Shown: in pieces, positions 44,012-53,399 of the stretch | Numbering within the stretch: the stretch's first letter is position 1 | Layout of the letters: each line of letters opens with the position of its first letter | DNA from: Leptothermofonsia sichuanensis E412 | GTDB lineage: Bacteria; Cyanobacteriota; Cyanobacteriia; Leptolyngbyales; Leptolyngbyaceae | NCBI RefSeq assembly: GCF_019891175.1 | Contig: NZ_CP072600.1 | Location: 2,790,001 to 2,854,000, forward strand | DNA length: 64,000 bases | Direction: 5' to 3' | Notes under the pieces: generated by a model | What the model was told of the DNA's origin: nothing | What the model saw: only the letters and a program-made list of their open reading frames with translations | The model's database searches: none | Translations under genes and position numbers: made by a program

Positions 44012-46108
44012 TTGTTTGCCTTTCTGAAGCAGATTAGAGAAATCTTAACCAGTTGGTGGTCTGAGTTTACACTCCAGACCAGACTCATGGCTGCGGCAAC
44101 CCTGGTTGTCTCACTCATCATGAGTGGTTTGACCTTTTGGGCAGTCAACACCATCCAGCAGGATGCGCGTTTGAACGACACTCGCTTTGGGCGTGACCTG
44201 GGCCTGTTGCTGGCAGCTAATGTAGCCCCGCTCGTGGGAGAGAATAACCGCACAGAACTGGCACGCTTTTCCCATCAGTTTTACAGTAGTACCTCCAGTA
44301 TTCGCTACATGCTGTATGCCGATGAGGAAGGCAACATTTTTTTTGGCATCCCGTTTTCCGAATCAGAAGTTCAGAACTCACTGACGATTCGCCGCAAAAT
44401 TCACCTGCCTGACAACTACGCTGAGCATACCGATCTACCAATGGTGCGGCAGCATCTGACCCCAGATGGGGAAGTGACCGACGTCTTTGTGCCATTGATC
44501 TATGAAGGGCAGTACAAGGGCATATTGGCGATCGGTACAAATCCCAACCCGACGGTAGTGACATCCTCTCACCTGACACGGGATGTGACGATCGCTGTGT
44601 TTGTTTCCATCTGGGTAATGGTGATTTTAGGAGCCGTGTTCAATGCGCTGACCATCACCAAGCCGATTAAAGAACTGCTGGTTGGGGTAAAAAATATTGC
44701 CTCTGGCAACTTTAAGCAACGGGTAGATCTGCCCCTGGGGGGAGAACTGGGTGAGCTAATCGCCAGCTTTAACGACATGGCAGAGCGGTTAGAACGCTAC
44801 GAAGAGCAAAATATTGAAGAACTGACGGCGGAAAAAGCCAAGCTTGAAACCCTGGTTTCGACGATCGCCGACGGAGCCGTCCTGCTGGATATTGACCTGA
44901 AAGTGATTCTGGTCAATCCCACTGCCCGGCGTCTGTTTGGCTGGGAAGGCAAACCCGTTGAAGGCACCAACGTCCTTTATCTGCTGCCTCCAGCGGTGCA
45001 GACTGAAATCACCCGCCCCCTTTACCGGGTTGCCAAAGGCGAGCTGAGGGAAGGAGCGGAGTTTCGGATTGCCATCAAAGAGCCGGACGATTCCCCACCA
45101 GAAACCTTGCGAGAACGCACAGTTCGTATCCTGCTCACGACCGTTTTAGATCCGGCACGGGAGAATGTGAAAGGGATTGCCATGACCGTTCAAGACATTA
45201 CCCGCGAAGCAGAACTAAACGAAGCCAAGAGCCAGTTCATTAGCAATGTTTCCCATGAGTTAAGAACACCCCTGTTTAACATCAAGTCCTTTATTGAAAC
45301 CCTGTACGAATATGGCGAAGACCTGAGCCATGAGGAACGGCAGGAGTTTTTAGAAACAGCAAACCGCGAAACCGATCGCCTGACTCGACTGGTGAACGAT
45401 GTTCTGGATCTGTCTCGCCTGGAGTCTTGTAAGCTTTATCAGATGGAATCTGTAGATCTGGCACAACCCATTGAACAGACATTGCGGACCTATCAACTGA
45501 ATGCGAAAGACAAGGGAATTGAGCTAATCCAGGACATTGAACCGGATTTGCCCCCTGTGGTTGGGCACTATGATTTGTTACTTCAGGTGTTTACCAACCT
45601 GGTAGGTAATGCCCTCAAGTTCACTGAACCGGGCGGCAAAGTAGCAATACGGGCTTATCGCCTGGGCAATAACCTCAAAATGGTCTCCTATCAAACTGGC
45701 GATTTTCTCTCCCCTCCGGCAGAAGACGTTCTGGGTAATGATAATTCTGACCCAGTTTCCCAGTTTGTTCGGGTAGAGGTTGCCGATACAGGCATTGGCA
45801 TTGACTTTGAAGACCAGAATGCTATTTTTGATCGGTTCTTCCGCGTCGAGAATCGGGTCCATACCCTGGAGGGCACAGGGTTAGGGTTGTCCATCGTCAG
45901 AAATATTATTGAAAAACACAGCAGTAGAGTTCACCTGGTCAGTGAAGTGGGCAAGGGGACTACCTTCTGGTTTGATCTGCGGGTTTTCCAGGAGCAGTCT
46001 GTTGCCGACATTGGCAACACTAGCAAAATCAGTAATGAGGAAATTCCTCAGGTTCCTCTAGTAGCCAGCGATACTGTGGACTCTGAATCCAATCCTGTTC
46101 CAGCCTGA
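44012..46108 (+). CDS. nblS: Membrane sensor histidine kinase NblS (Hik33/DspA)
   Basis: The 698-residue protein has a first membrane segment (about 25-47), a periplasmic sensor region, a second membrane segment (about 190-215), HAMP, PAS, HisKA (His in S-N-V-S-H-E-L-R-T-P, about residue 418) and HATPase (G-N-A-L-K-F-T, D-T-G-I-G-I, G-T-G-L-G-L). The N-terminal E-F-T-L-Q-T-R-L-M-A-A-A-T-L-V-V-S-L is typical of NblS. This kinase controls high-light, nutrient-stress and phycobilisome-degradation responses through RpaB/NrrA-type regulators. The frame has no ATG near the conserved start, so TTG 44012 is used. Confidence 0.93.
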   Translation: MFAFLKQIREILTSWWSEFTLQTRLMAAATLVVSLIMSGLTFWAVNTIQQDARLNDTRFGRDLGLLLAANVAPLVGENNRTELARFSHQFYSSTSSIRYMLYADEEGNIFFGIPFSESEVQNSLTIRRKIHLPDNYAEHTDLPMVRQHLTPDGEVTDVFVPLIYEGQYKGILAIGTNPNPTVVTSSHLTRDVTIAVFVSIWVMVILGAVFNALTITKPIKELLVGVKNIASGNFKQRVDLPLGGELGELIASFNDMAERLERYEEQNIEELTAEKAKLETLVSTIADGAVLLDIDLKVILVNPTARRLFGWEGKPVEGTNVLYLLPPAVQTEITRPLYRVAKGELREGAEFRIAIKEPDDSPPETLRERTVRILLTTVLDPARENVKGIAMTVQDITREAELNEAKSQFISNVSHELRTPLFNIKSFIETLYEYGEDLSHEERQEFLETANRETDRLTRLVNDVLDLSRLESCKLYQMESVDLAQPIEQTLRTYQLNAKDKGIELIQDIEPDLPPVVGHYDLLLQVFTNLVGNALKFTEPGGKVAIRAYRLGNNLKMVSYQTGDFLSPPAEDVLGNDNSDPVSQFVRVEVADTGIGIDFEDQNAIFDRFFRVENRVHTLEGTGLGLSIVRNIIEKHSSRVHLVSEVGKGTTFWFDLRVFQEQSVADIGNTSKISNEEIPQVPLVASDTVDSESNPVPA

Positions 46109-46142
46109 TGCCCTTTGTTGTGAGTAATCCACCAGCTCTGAT

Positions 46143-46290
46143 TTGAACCACAAAGACACAAAGTTCACTGAGGATCGTGGATTAAAGAAACCGAAAAACC
46201 TGGCGTTTTACCACAGAGACACAGAGGGCACAGAGCAATTCCTTTGTGTTCTCCGTGCCTCTGTGGTGAAAACCTTCTGCCGCAATACGC
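46143..46290. repeat. Dispersed hairpin repeat (gagacacagag family), copy 5 (longest)
   Basis: A partial copy (accacaaagacacaaag) is followed by aaagaaaccgaaaaacctgg and then a full hairpin ccacagagacacagagggc ... gtgcctctgtggtgaaaac. It lies between the 3' ends of nblS and the next GNAT gene. Confidence 0.8.
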
Positions 46291-46306
46291 CAGTTTTTCA
46301 AAAGGC

Positions 46307-47506
46307 TCACAGTCGTTTCTCATAAATTCGATAGGTTTTGTGAATTTTGCCTCCAGAGGCTTCAATGAGTTTGCGGGAAGGAAAGTTGTCTTCATAAACC
46401 CAGGAAAGCTCTGCCCGTTTATAGGGTTTACCCTTCTGGATGCCACCCATCATACCCAGATAAATTAGCGCCAGAGGCACCATTTTACGGCGATATTCTG
46501 GCAAAGCGCAGATGGCAAGGACCCGTCCCTGATCAATCTGGCGACGAAACCAGAGAAACTTCAAAATTCCCCAGAGATCTAGTTTGCCCTTCACATGTTT
46601 CAGGGGAATGTTGTAGTCCGGTAACCCCATAAAGAAGCCAATCATTTCACCGTTATATTCCGCGATCGGAAAGACATCCGGATCTACCAGCGATTGCAGT
46701 GATTTCGCTTCCTCCAAAAATTCCTCCTGAGTACGGGGGGTAGAGCTCCAGTTGTTAGAAAATGCTCTGGTAAACAGGTGATAAAGACTGATACAGTCCT
46801 GCTGAAACCCGTCGCCTTTGGTCCGCAGGGGGCGGAAAGTCACCCCCGACTTGCAGGCAATTCGGTAGGCTTTTTCAAACTCATGGGGTAAGGGTTGATC
46901 AAGGCGAAAGTCATAGGCATAAGCATCTTTGGCTTTAGACCAGCCATCCTGCTCCAGGAACTGAGGATAGTAGGGGGGATTGTAGGGCATCATTACCATA
47001 GGAGGCGAGTTAAACCCATCCACCAGAAATAAACAGTTGTTGTGGGTTGAAAGATCGATCGGTCCCCGGGCGATCGCCATCCCCTCTTCCTGCAACCACT
47101 GACAGGCAGCCTGGAGCAATGCCTGGGCAACTGAAAAATCATCAATACACTCAAAAAAGCCAAATAGCCCGACCTTTTGACCTTCCTTTTCAATTAAGCG
47201 GTGATTAACCGCTGCAACGATGCGACCAATCGGGGCATTGGATTGCATACCTCCCCGACCGCCTCTAGACTGTGACTGATTGCCTGTCACTGCAACAAAT
47301 TGCTGTAATTTGCCATACTCAAAAAAAGGATTAGTAAGCGCAAATTTTTTGGCAACATCGCTCTGTAACGGCGGCACCCAATGGGAGTCACTGGCATAAA
47401 CGATCGTTGGAACTTCTAAAAATAGCTCCTGTTCGCTGGCCGTTGTGACAGAGATGATTTGAAAATTAACAGACTGTGGCGGCTGAAGATTGGTGGAAGA
47501 ATTCAC
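46307..47506 (-). CDS. GNAT-superfamily protein of unknown substrate
   Basis: The 399-residue protein has a GNAT-like fold, e.g. G-R-I-V-A-A-V-N-H-R, V-G-L-F-G-F-F-E and L-L-Q-A-A-C-Q-W-L-Q-E-E-G. Later it has R-G-P-I-D-L-S-T-H and a second GNAT-like region with V-L-A-I-C-A-L-P-E-Y-R-R-K. It ends E-L-S-W-V-Y-E-D-N, a pattern known from the cyanobacterial and proteobacterial 'N-acetyltransferase' family of unknown function. No signal or membrane segment is seen. It is convergent with nblS and upstream of nothing obviously related. Confidence 0.75.
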   Translation of the reverse strand: MNSSTNLQPPQSVNFQIISVTTASEQELFLEVPTIVYASDSHWVPPLQSDVAKKFALTNPFFEYGKLQQFVAVTGNQSQSRGGRGGMQSNAPIGRIVAAVNHRLIEKEGQKVGLFGFFECIDDFSVAQALLQAACQWLQEEGMAIARGPIDLSTHNNCLFLVDGFNSPPMVMMPYNPPYYPQFLEQDGWSKAKDAYAYDFRLDQPLPHEFEKAYRIACKSGVTFRPLRTKGDGFQQDCISLYHLFTRAFSNNWSSTPRTQEEFLEEAKSLQSLVDPDVFPIAEYNGEMIGFFMGLPDYNIPLKHVKGKLDLWGILKFLWFRRQIDQGRVLAICALPEYRRKMVPLALIYLGMMGGIQKGKPYKRAELSWVYEDNFPSRKLIEASGGKIHKTYRIYEKRL

Positions 47507-47579
47507 AGGTGGCTGCTCGCTCCATAATGCCCTTTTATTTACAGATTGATATTATAAGTGGCAGTGCCCTCGCAGCCAT

Positions 47580-48071
47580 TCATTCTGATCGCCCCCGAAG
47601 TTTGCCAAGTTCAGCCATCAACGCATGGATTACATCATGGTCATGTTCCAGCTCTTCGTCAGCCAGACGCTCAACTTTTGTGATCGTGTCTTCTGGTAAA
47701 GCCAGCAACTCCATGAGTCGGCGGTAAGCGGCTTTTTCCTCCGGATTGATCAGGGGTTCACCTGGATGACGGCGACTTGCCCGGATCACCATATAGCTGA
47801 GCTTAAGCACCAGTTTCCGATCATCCTCACTTTTGATTTTGGGCACCAGTTCTTCCAGGGGAATATTCTGGGTGACATATTCTCTGAGTTCCTGGCGAAG
47901 GTGGTGTTCTTCTGCTTCATCCTGAGCAAACAATTTTGAGAATTCAGATATCATCAACTCAAGTTCTTGAGTTGACAACTCACCATCAGACCATGCCATT
48001 GAGCAGACAACACGGAGCAAGGTCATTCTCTGGGGAGAAATACCAGGTGGTGGTGGCACTTTCATCGTCAT
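47580..48071 (-). CDS. TerB-like (tellurite-resistance-type) protein
   Basis: The start ATG 48071 has AGAGG seven bases upstream, giving 163 residues. It is all-helical and TerB-like: L-L-R-V-V-C-S-M-A-W-S-D-G-E-L-S with a D-G-E metal-site pattern, L-V-L-K-L-S-Y-M-V-I-R and a second acidic segment. TerB-fold proteins are cytoplasmic, and few have a proven role. It is a single gene with the GNAT gene downstream on the same strand. Confidence 0.7.
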   Translation of the reverse strand: MTMKVPPPPGISPQRMTLLRVVCSMAWSDGELSTQELELMISEFSKLFAQDEAEEHHLRQELREYVTQNIPLEELVPKIKSEDDRKLVLKLSYMVIRASRRHPGEPLINPEEKAAYRRLMELLALPEDTITKVERLADEELEHDHDVIHALMAELGKLRGRSE

Positions 48072-48508
48072 AATAAACCTCTTGTTAAAAAAGTTTGTCA
48101 ATCAATTCAGATAATCTTCAGGGAAACCCATCCAGGGCTGATAGCACGCTTCGGTGAGCTAAGCGTCCTTCTTGGATAGCTGCCTGGTCTTTGTAAGCTG
48201 TCTGGTTTTTGTAAACAAAGTTATGAAACGGTGTCAAATCAGCAATGAGTCAGTGACAGTGGAAAATTACGTCTTACAATTAAAGTGGTAGAAATACCTA
48301 AGAACTGAATGATAAATCCTGTTGAAAGACTTTATCCAAAAAGTTTTAACTATATGATACCGATTTCTAAACTTAGAAATTTTTTGGATAGACTTTGAAA
48401 TGCTTTGCGAACAAAATTCCTTCGGTTTGACTCCAGAGAAAGGTAGAACCCCATTGTAGGGTGCTGTATACCTCAGCATCATTACTTCTAAGTTGATGTT
48501 GAAGTCAG
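48072..48508. other. Gene-free interval with small tandem and nested inverted repeats
   Basis: gctgcctggtctttgta and gctgtctggtttttgta are tandem near 48179-48215. tatccaaaaa (about 48338) and tttttggata (about 48378) form an inverted repeat enclosing a smaller hairpin tttctaaacttagaaa. I see no gene; the 81-codon open frame here has no protein-like features. Confidence 0.5.
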
Positions 48509-48617
48509 TCATGGTTGAATGTCACTGAATTAAGCCAGATACGATCGCTCAGATCTCCAACTTCTCGAAGAAGTTGGAGATCTTTAACCCCTTACATCAG
48601 TGTCATTCAGTCATGCT
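48509..48617. repeat. MITE-like palindromic element, copy 3 (best preserved)
   Basis: The left end is catggttgaatgtcactgaa; the right end is its imperfect inverse (catgactgaatgacactga on the other strand). The centre is the near-perfect palindrome agatctccaacttct-cg-aagaagttggagatct. Total about 105 bp with no coding capacity. Confidence 0.75.
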
Positions 48618-48733
48618 TGTTTCCCTATGGGCACAGTAACGGCAGTGCTGGAAAAACTGGGACACTCATAGGCTAGTCTGTTGCCAAATCCTCATACGCC
48701 TTACGTGATGGAGGGGTTGACCCATACCACTGT

Positions 48734-49831
48734 TTACCGTAATTCCCAGTTTCCTGTTTCTTGCAAAACGGCTCTTTTCTGATGTAATTCCTCCAGGGAA
48801 TATATGGGTAGACCTTCAGCCCGTTGAGCGATCGCATGACCGTCTTCATGGTCCAATCCAATGCGGGCATGGAGTCGCCGTCGCCAGGGATGCCAGTAGG
48901 CTTGATGAAATTTTTCCAACACGGCTACAGTGGGTTCCTCCGCAAATTCGGAAGGATATTCCATTAAACAGGTCATGACGATTTCTGCGATTGCCAAACT
49001 GACATCTTCATCGGCAAAATCGCCACTGTCCACTAATAAGCTAATGGATTGAGCATCAGGATGGGACTGTATTTCCCGCAAAACCTGGGAAATTTCCAGT
49101 CTCAGTTGAGCTTCGGACTGGTACCAATCCGGGAAAATGACTAAATTGATCTCCCGCAACTGAGGATAAAATTTTTGTGTAAATAGAGCTTTGTTGCGAA
49201 GATTCAAATCATTTTTTGGCAACCGCCCGTCATCTCCGGTCGTTCCACCCAAATGTCGGATAAAAGCGGCTTCGTAGCGTTCTCGAGCCGTTGGCGATTT
49301 CCAGTTGTCGCTCACAAACTCCGCTGAATACCGCAGGGGAAACCCTTTCAGAACTGCCCGGTGGCAGAGATCCACATCATCCCAATAGCCCGGGCCATAA
49401 TCCTCACACCAGCCCCCAATCGCCTCCAGGGTTGATTTGCGAATGCAGAGTGCCCAACCTTCAACGCAGATATCGTGCGCTTCTGTCAGAAGGGGACCCG
49501 GACCCGAAATTCCGTCGCCAGCTAATTCACATAGGTATTGAACAGGTGGCTTGAGCACTTCTATATCGTTATTGAAAAACAGGATGTAGTCTCCTGAGGC
49601 GGCACGGGCACCCTGATTATTCGCCACGGCATACCCCCGGTTTTGCTCGTTGCGGAGGAGCTTAACCGGATGGCGCTGACAAAACGCTTCTAAAGCGGCC
49701 TTACCTTCTGCTGAACTGCCATTGTCAATAAAAATGATTTCGGCATCCTGCAAATGGTGCAGATTATTTTCCCACAGGCTTAATAAATCAGTGTGATCCC
49801 ACCAGGGAACCACTACAGATGCACTATACAT
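48734..49831 (-). CDS. Family 2 glycosyltransferase (rhamnosyltransferase-like)
   Basis: The 365-residue protein has a GT-A domain (about 1-230): S-V-V-V-P-W-W, F-I-D-N-G-S-S-A-E-G, N-R-G-Y-A-V-A-N-N-Q-G and the metal site F-F-N-N-D-I-E-V. Later motifs are W-A-L-C-I-R and Y-W-D-D-V-D-L-C. A C-terminal extension of about 130 residues of unknown role follows. The closest class is rhamnosyltransferase-type GT2; the acceptor is unknown. It lies downstream of the ABC permease on the same strand, 30 bases away. Confidence 0.87.
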   Translation of the reverse strand: MYSASVVVPWWDHTDLLSLWENNLHHLQDAEIIFIDNGSSAEGKAALEAFCQRHPVKLLRNEQNRGYAVANNQGARAASGDYILFFNNDIEVLKPPVQYLCELAGDGISGPGPLLTEAHDICVEGWALCIRKSTLEAIGGWCEDYGPGYWDDVDLCHRAVLKGFPLRYSAEFVSDNWKSPTARERYEAAFIRHLGGTTGDDGRLPKNDLNLRNKALFTQKFYPQLREINLVIFPDWYQSEAQLRLEISQVLREIQSHPDAQSISLLVDSGDFADEDVSLAIAEIVMTCLMEYPSEFAEEPTVAVLEKFHQAYWHPWRRRLHARIGLDHEDGHAIAQRAEGLPIYSLEELHQKRAVLQETGNWELR

Positions 49832-49861
49832 AGTTCCTGTCAGTGAAACTGGCTTACCGAC

Positions 49862-50743
49862 TCAGTGTACCCGCAACTTTGGGTTCAGCCACTCATTCAA
49901 CCCCTCGCCCAGGAGTGACAACCCCATCACCATCACCATCATTGCCAGTCCAGGAAACAACGTCGTCCACCAGATGCCCCCGGTGGAAAGCCCATCTAAT
50001 GCCTGCCGTAAATCCTGCCCCCATTCTGGGGTTTCTTCTGGCAAGCCCAGGCCCAGGAAACCCAGGCCACCCAGCGTCAGAATGGCATCGGCAGCATTGA
50101 GGGTGAACAGCACTGGCACACTCTGTACCACATTGAGGAACAGATAACGCCGCAGCACATGCCAGGTGGAAGCCCCCATTGCCTGCGCCGCTTCAATGAA
50201 CAGTTCAGTTTTGACACTGACGGTATGATTTCGCACAACCCGGTAGTACTGGGGAATGTAGGCAATACTGAGGGCGATCGCCGCATTCAGCACCCCCCGC
50301 CCTACAACAAAGGCCAGCGTAACTGACAGCAGCAGTCCCGGCAAGGTATAGATCGTATCCATCAAAAACAACAGCACACGGTCGAGCCTGCCGCCCAAAT
50401 AGCCGCTCACCATACCCAGCGGTACCCCAACCACCAGACTTAAGAGTGTTGCCAGGACGACCACCTGTAACGCAGCCTGACTGCCAAACACCGTGCGGGA
50501 GAACACATCGTAGCCCAGGCGGGTTGTCCCAAACCAGTGCTGGGGCGAGGGGGGGGTATAGGGAGGATTGTCTAAAAACTCGATCGGGTCTTGCAGCCAG
50601 CCAATGCCTTGCAACAGAGGAGCCAGCACTGCCAGTGCCACGAAGAACAGGGTGATCACCAGACCAATGCGTGTCATCTGGATCGAGAGGCTGGGGCGAT
50701 CGCTGGGCTTAAAGAACCGGGATAGTGGTAGGCGTACAGTCAT
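49862..50743 (-). CDS. ABC transporter permease (DppC/OppC type)
   Basis: The start ATG 50743 gives 293 residues; ATG 50755 is an alternative. The product has a soluble N-terminal region with the W-F-G-T-T-R-L-G-Y-D-V-F-S-R signature of DppC/OppC permeases. About six membrane helices follow, and an EAA loop, E-A-A-Q-A-M-G-A-S-T-W. It should act with a DppB-type permease, ATPases and a binding protein, none of which are nearby. The substrate is probably peptide or nickel-like, but this is not assigned. Confidence 0.9.
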   Translation of the reverse strand: MTVRLPLSRFFKPSDRPSLSIQMTRIGLVITLFFVALAVLAPLLQGIGWLQDPIEFLDNPPYTPPSPQHWFGTTRLGYDVFSRTVFGSQAALQVVVLATLLSLVVGVPLGMVSGYLGGRLDRVLLFLMDTIYTLPGLLLSVTLAFVVGRGVLNAAIALSIAYIPQYYRVVRNHTVSVKTELFIEAAQAMGASTWHVLRRYLFLNVVQSVPVLFTLNAADAILTLGGLGFLGLGLPEETPEWGQDLRQALDGLSTGGIWWTTLFPGLAMMVMVMGLSLLGEGLNEWLNPKLRVH

Positions 50744-50780
50744 AATGAGAAGCACTTTACCTCATGCTCTGGTCCAAAGG

Positions 50781-51017
50781 CTACAGATCCCAGCAATACC
50801 CGGACCGGGCAAGGTCACACCCAGGAATTGCGGCATTGGGTGATGCCGAATAACTGTATGAAGTTGCCTGATCCGATGCCACCAGAATCGCACCAAATGG
50901 ATGATGACCAAACCCACGGGCACGTATTGCCATCTGATTTGCTCTCCGCAGGTGCTGCATCATTTGTTCCAGGGTTGGATCTGGGCTGAAGGTTGATAAC
51001 AGTCTGTCATTACACAT
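50781..51017 (-). pseudogene. N-terminal fragment of a nucleoside/dCMP deaminase
   Basis: The first 50 or so residues (L-R-R-A-N-Q-M-A-I-R-A-R-G-F-G-H-H-P-F-G-A-I-L-V) match the start of the cytidine/dCMP-deaminase family. The zinc-binding H-A-E and P-C-x2-C motifs that follow in intact proteins are absent. The ORF continues for about 28 unrelated residues and stops. It therefore looks truncated, perhaps by insertion or deletion near base 50870. Confidence 0.68.
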
Positions 51018-51053
51018 ACATCGCCGTAGAAACCTTGAGTTAAACCAATGAGA

Positions 51054-51082
51054 TGTACCTCACCCAGAAGGGAAACGCTATA
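51054..51082 (+). repeat. Partial copy of the cttttcaagggtg dispersed repeat (right end)
   Basis: gtacctcacccagaagggaaacgctatag resembles the right end of the full copies (gtacctcattcaattgag-aaacgctatag). It sits between the deaminase fragment and dtd. Confidence 0.5.
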
Positions 51083-51124
51083 GGATCGCGGGAGGAATTC
51101 CTATTTGTATGCAGAACATCTCTT

Positions 51125-51574
51125 ATGCGTGTGGTCATCCAACGAGTCACGTCTTCCCAGGTCACAATTGATGGCGAAGTGGTAGGCAAAATTGGGCGGG
51201 GGCTAAATTTACTCGTTGGGATTTCAGAAGCGGACACTGAAGCTGAACTGGAGTGGATGGCCCGTAAGTGTCTGGAACTGCGGCTGTTTCCCAAGGGGGA
51301 AGGGGGCAGGTTTGACCAGTCTGTCCAGGAAATTGGCGGCGAATTGCTGGTGATCAGCCAGTTCACGCTTTATGGGGACTGCCGTAAAGGCCGCCGTCCT
51401 TCTTTTGATCAAGCAGCGACTCCAGCAGTGGCAGAAGCCCTTTATGAACAGTTTGTGGACAGGCTTCGTTCCAGCGGGCTGCGGGTCGAAACAGGGAAAT
51501 TTGGGGCAATGATGCAGGTATCGATTGAGAATGAAGGTCCCGTTACACTCTTGCTGGAACGGGAGTCAGAGTGA
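51125..51574 (+). CDS. dtd: D-aminoacyl-tRNA deacylase
   Basis: DTD hydrolyses D-aminoacyl-tRNAs, a chiral proofreading step in translation. ATG 51125 gives the canonical 149-residue form (M-R-V-V-I-Q-R-V); an in-frame start at 51053 would add 24 residues unlike the family. The motifs S-Q-F-T-L-Y-G and N-E-G-P-V-T (cross-subunit Gly-Pro) that form the active site are present. Confidence 0.95.
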   Translation: MRVVIQRVTSSQVTIDGEVVGKIGRGLNLLVGISEADTEAELEWMARKCLELRLFPKGEGGRFDQSVQEIGGELLVISQFTLYGDCRKGRRPSFDQAATPAVAEALYEQFVDRLRSSGLRVETGKFGAMMQVSIENEGPVTLLLERESE

Positions 51575-51673
51575 GCGCTGAGGTGGGTGATGGGAGTGAG
51601 TCATGAGTGGTTAGATTACCCTTTTCATCACTAAAAACCAAAAACTAAAACCTGTTTATCGGACACCTGCTAC

Positions 51674-53164
51674 CTAATCCAACTCGTTCTCCAACACCGT
51701 TGCGATCGCCGTTTTCGCATTGGTAATGAACTCTTCAACATTGACACGGCTCAACAACCAGACTGCCACAATCATTGCCACAGCCTCTATCAGAAAGACC
51801 AGGCCATAGGAAAGCAGTGGTTCTGAGAATAAAGTTCTCCCCAGATCCAAAATTGTTGTACCGCTGATAGTTGCAAATCCCCTTGCCCAGGCTTGGGACA
51901 GCCCCCAGGCACCAATGAAAGTTCCTGCTGTTTCTGCGGCGGTCAGATCCAGCATCAGGCTGATTGCTCCAGTAGTGGTAATACCGGAAGCCAGACCAAA
52001 CAGCAGCATCGAAAATTGCAGCAGTTTGGGGTTTTGGGTCAAGCCTGAGAGAATCAGTAATCCGGCACAAAAGGCAACCAGCAGACACCCCAATCGAGTC
52101 GTCAGGGGTTTGCCCAGACGAGGCACAACATAAAACCCCGTCGTGGTCATGGCAATAATGGTGCCAATGCCAAAAAAGACATTCAACAACGTGGTTTCGG
52201 CAATTTTCATCCCAAAGACTTCACCGCCATACGCCTCAAGAACAGGATCCTGCATAAACAGTCCCATCGTCATCACGATCAGGAAGGTGAAGAACAGCCC
52301 GGTCTGGCGAGAAGCCGTCAGAATTTTCCAGGAACGTCCCAGGGTAATTTTATTTTCCTGGTTCACCAGCATTGATCGGGATGTATAGCGAGAATACTTT
52401 TTTTCAACATTCAGTGTGGACAGAATTGCCAACCCAAATACAATCACAGGGATGACCACAAACAATCGAGTGATGGAGGCCTGCAACACCTCTGGAGGAG
52501 CATTTGTCGTGAGCCGACTGAGGGAGCCAAAAATCCCCCCCGCCCCAATCACCGTGCCGAAGATCAGCATTGCCCAGACAATCCCCACCAGTTTAGAGCG
52601 ATTGTCCTCATCAGACACATCCACAATCAATGCCGCAAAAGGGGTTGAACAGGCACTCAGGGCCAGTCCATACAGAGCAAATACCCCTGCCAGCATCAGC
52701 GCCCATCCCCGACTTTGGCTGCAAGGGGCTTCTGTAAAAAACTCTTGCAGGGCATTAAATCCCTCTGAATCAACAGCACAACCGCCAGCGGTAAAACTGT
52801 TGCCCAACTGCCAGACGACCTGCACCGCCAGGAAGGAGGCTAATGCCATCGCCGCTGCCCCAATCCAGACGTAACCAGAGCGATGTCCACCAAACAGTGG
52901 CTTAGAATCTGAAATTTGCCCAAACCAGACGCGGGCAGGAGCCACAAAGTAAGGAACTGCGAGAATAGCGCCTACTATCGTGGGTGCGATCGCCAGTTCC
53001 TTGATCATCACCCGATTCAGTAAACCCAGCGTCAGAATCGACATAATGCCCAAACCCATTTGAAACAAACCAAGCTGTAGCATCCTGGGCAGTTTCACGG
53101 CGGGTAGTTGTTTTGGCATGGCTTGCTCGTCGAATTGAGAGTTTGAGAACTTGCTGGTCGCCAT
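51674..53164 (-). CDS. BCD/PucC-family MFS transporter-like protein
   Basis: The start is taken as ATG 53164 (496 residues; ATG 53236 and 53116 are alternatives). The 12-helix MFS protein has Q-L-G-L-F-Q-M-G-L-G-I-M at the start of helix 1, W-F-G-Q-I-S-D and H-R-S-G-Y-V-W-I-G. D-N-R-S-K-L-V-G-I lies mid-protein, and the C-terminal half has T-G-A-I-S-L-M-L-D-L-T. These fit the BCD (bacteriochlorophyll-delivery/PucC) family. In phototrophs such proteins are linked to pigment or light-harvesting assembly, but their cyanobacterial role is not fully settled. Confidence 0.88.
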   Translation of the reverse strand: MATSKFSNSQFDEQAMPKQLPAVKLPRMLQLGLFQMGLGIMSILTLGLLNRVMIKELAIAPTIVGAILAVPYFVAPARVWFGQISDSKPLFGGHRSGYVWIGAAAMALASFLAVQVVWQLGNSFTAGGCAVDSEGFNALQEFFTEAPCSQSRGWALMLAGVFALYGLALSACSTPFAALIVDVSDEDNRSKLVGIVWAMLIFGTVIGAGGIFGSLSRLTTNAPPEVLQASITRLFVVIPVIVFGLAILSTLNVEKKYSRYTSRSMLVNQENKITLGRSWKILTASRQTGLFFTFLIVMTMGLFMQDPVLEAYGGEVFGMKIAETTLLNVFFGIGTIIAMTTTGFYVVPRLGKPLTTRLGCLLVAFCAGLLILSGLTQNPKLLQFSMLLFGLASGITTTGAISLMLDLTAAETAGTFIGAWGLSQAWARGFATISGTTILDLGRTLFSEPLLSYGLVFLIEAVAMIVAVWLLSRVNVEEFITNAKTAIATVLENELD

Positions 53165-53399
53165 AGCTGCTTCAAAGACCTTTTGTAAAATGGGCAAATG
53201 GGTAATCGGTGATTGAGAATGGAGTCCTGGACGCAAGGAGTAATGATTTCATACCCTTTCAAAGATAAGCTGTGAGGGATTCAGAATTGAACCCCCTTTT
53301 TGTCCTGACCTGAATGGCAACGGCTATATACCCAAAGAGAGCCGCGGCTTGGAGAATGCGGCGCTACACTCTAAGATATGTAACAAAGTGTGAATAGTC

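Noticed and set aside
48267-48512. 81-codon minus-strand ORF upstream of the MITE-like element
   Set aside because: AT-rich with an Ile/Lys/Phe bias and no recognisable motif; likely noise in intergenic DNA.
49862-51017. A complete oligopeptide transporter operon
   Set aside because: Only one permease gene is present; no ATPase, partner permease or binding protein is in the flanking DNA.
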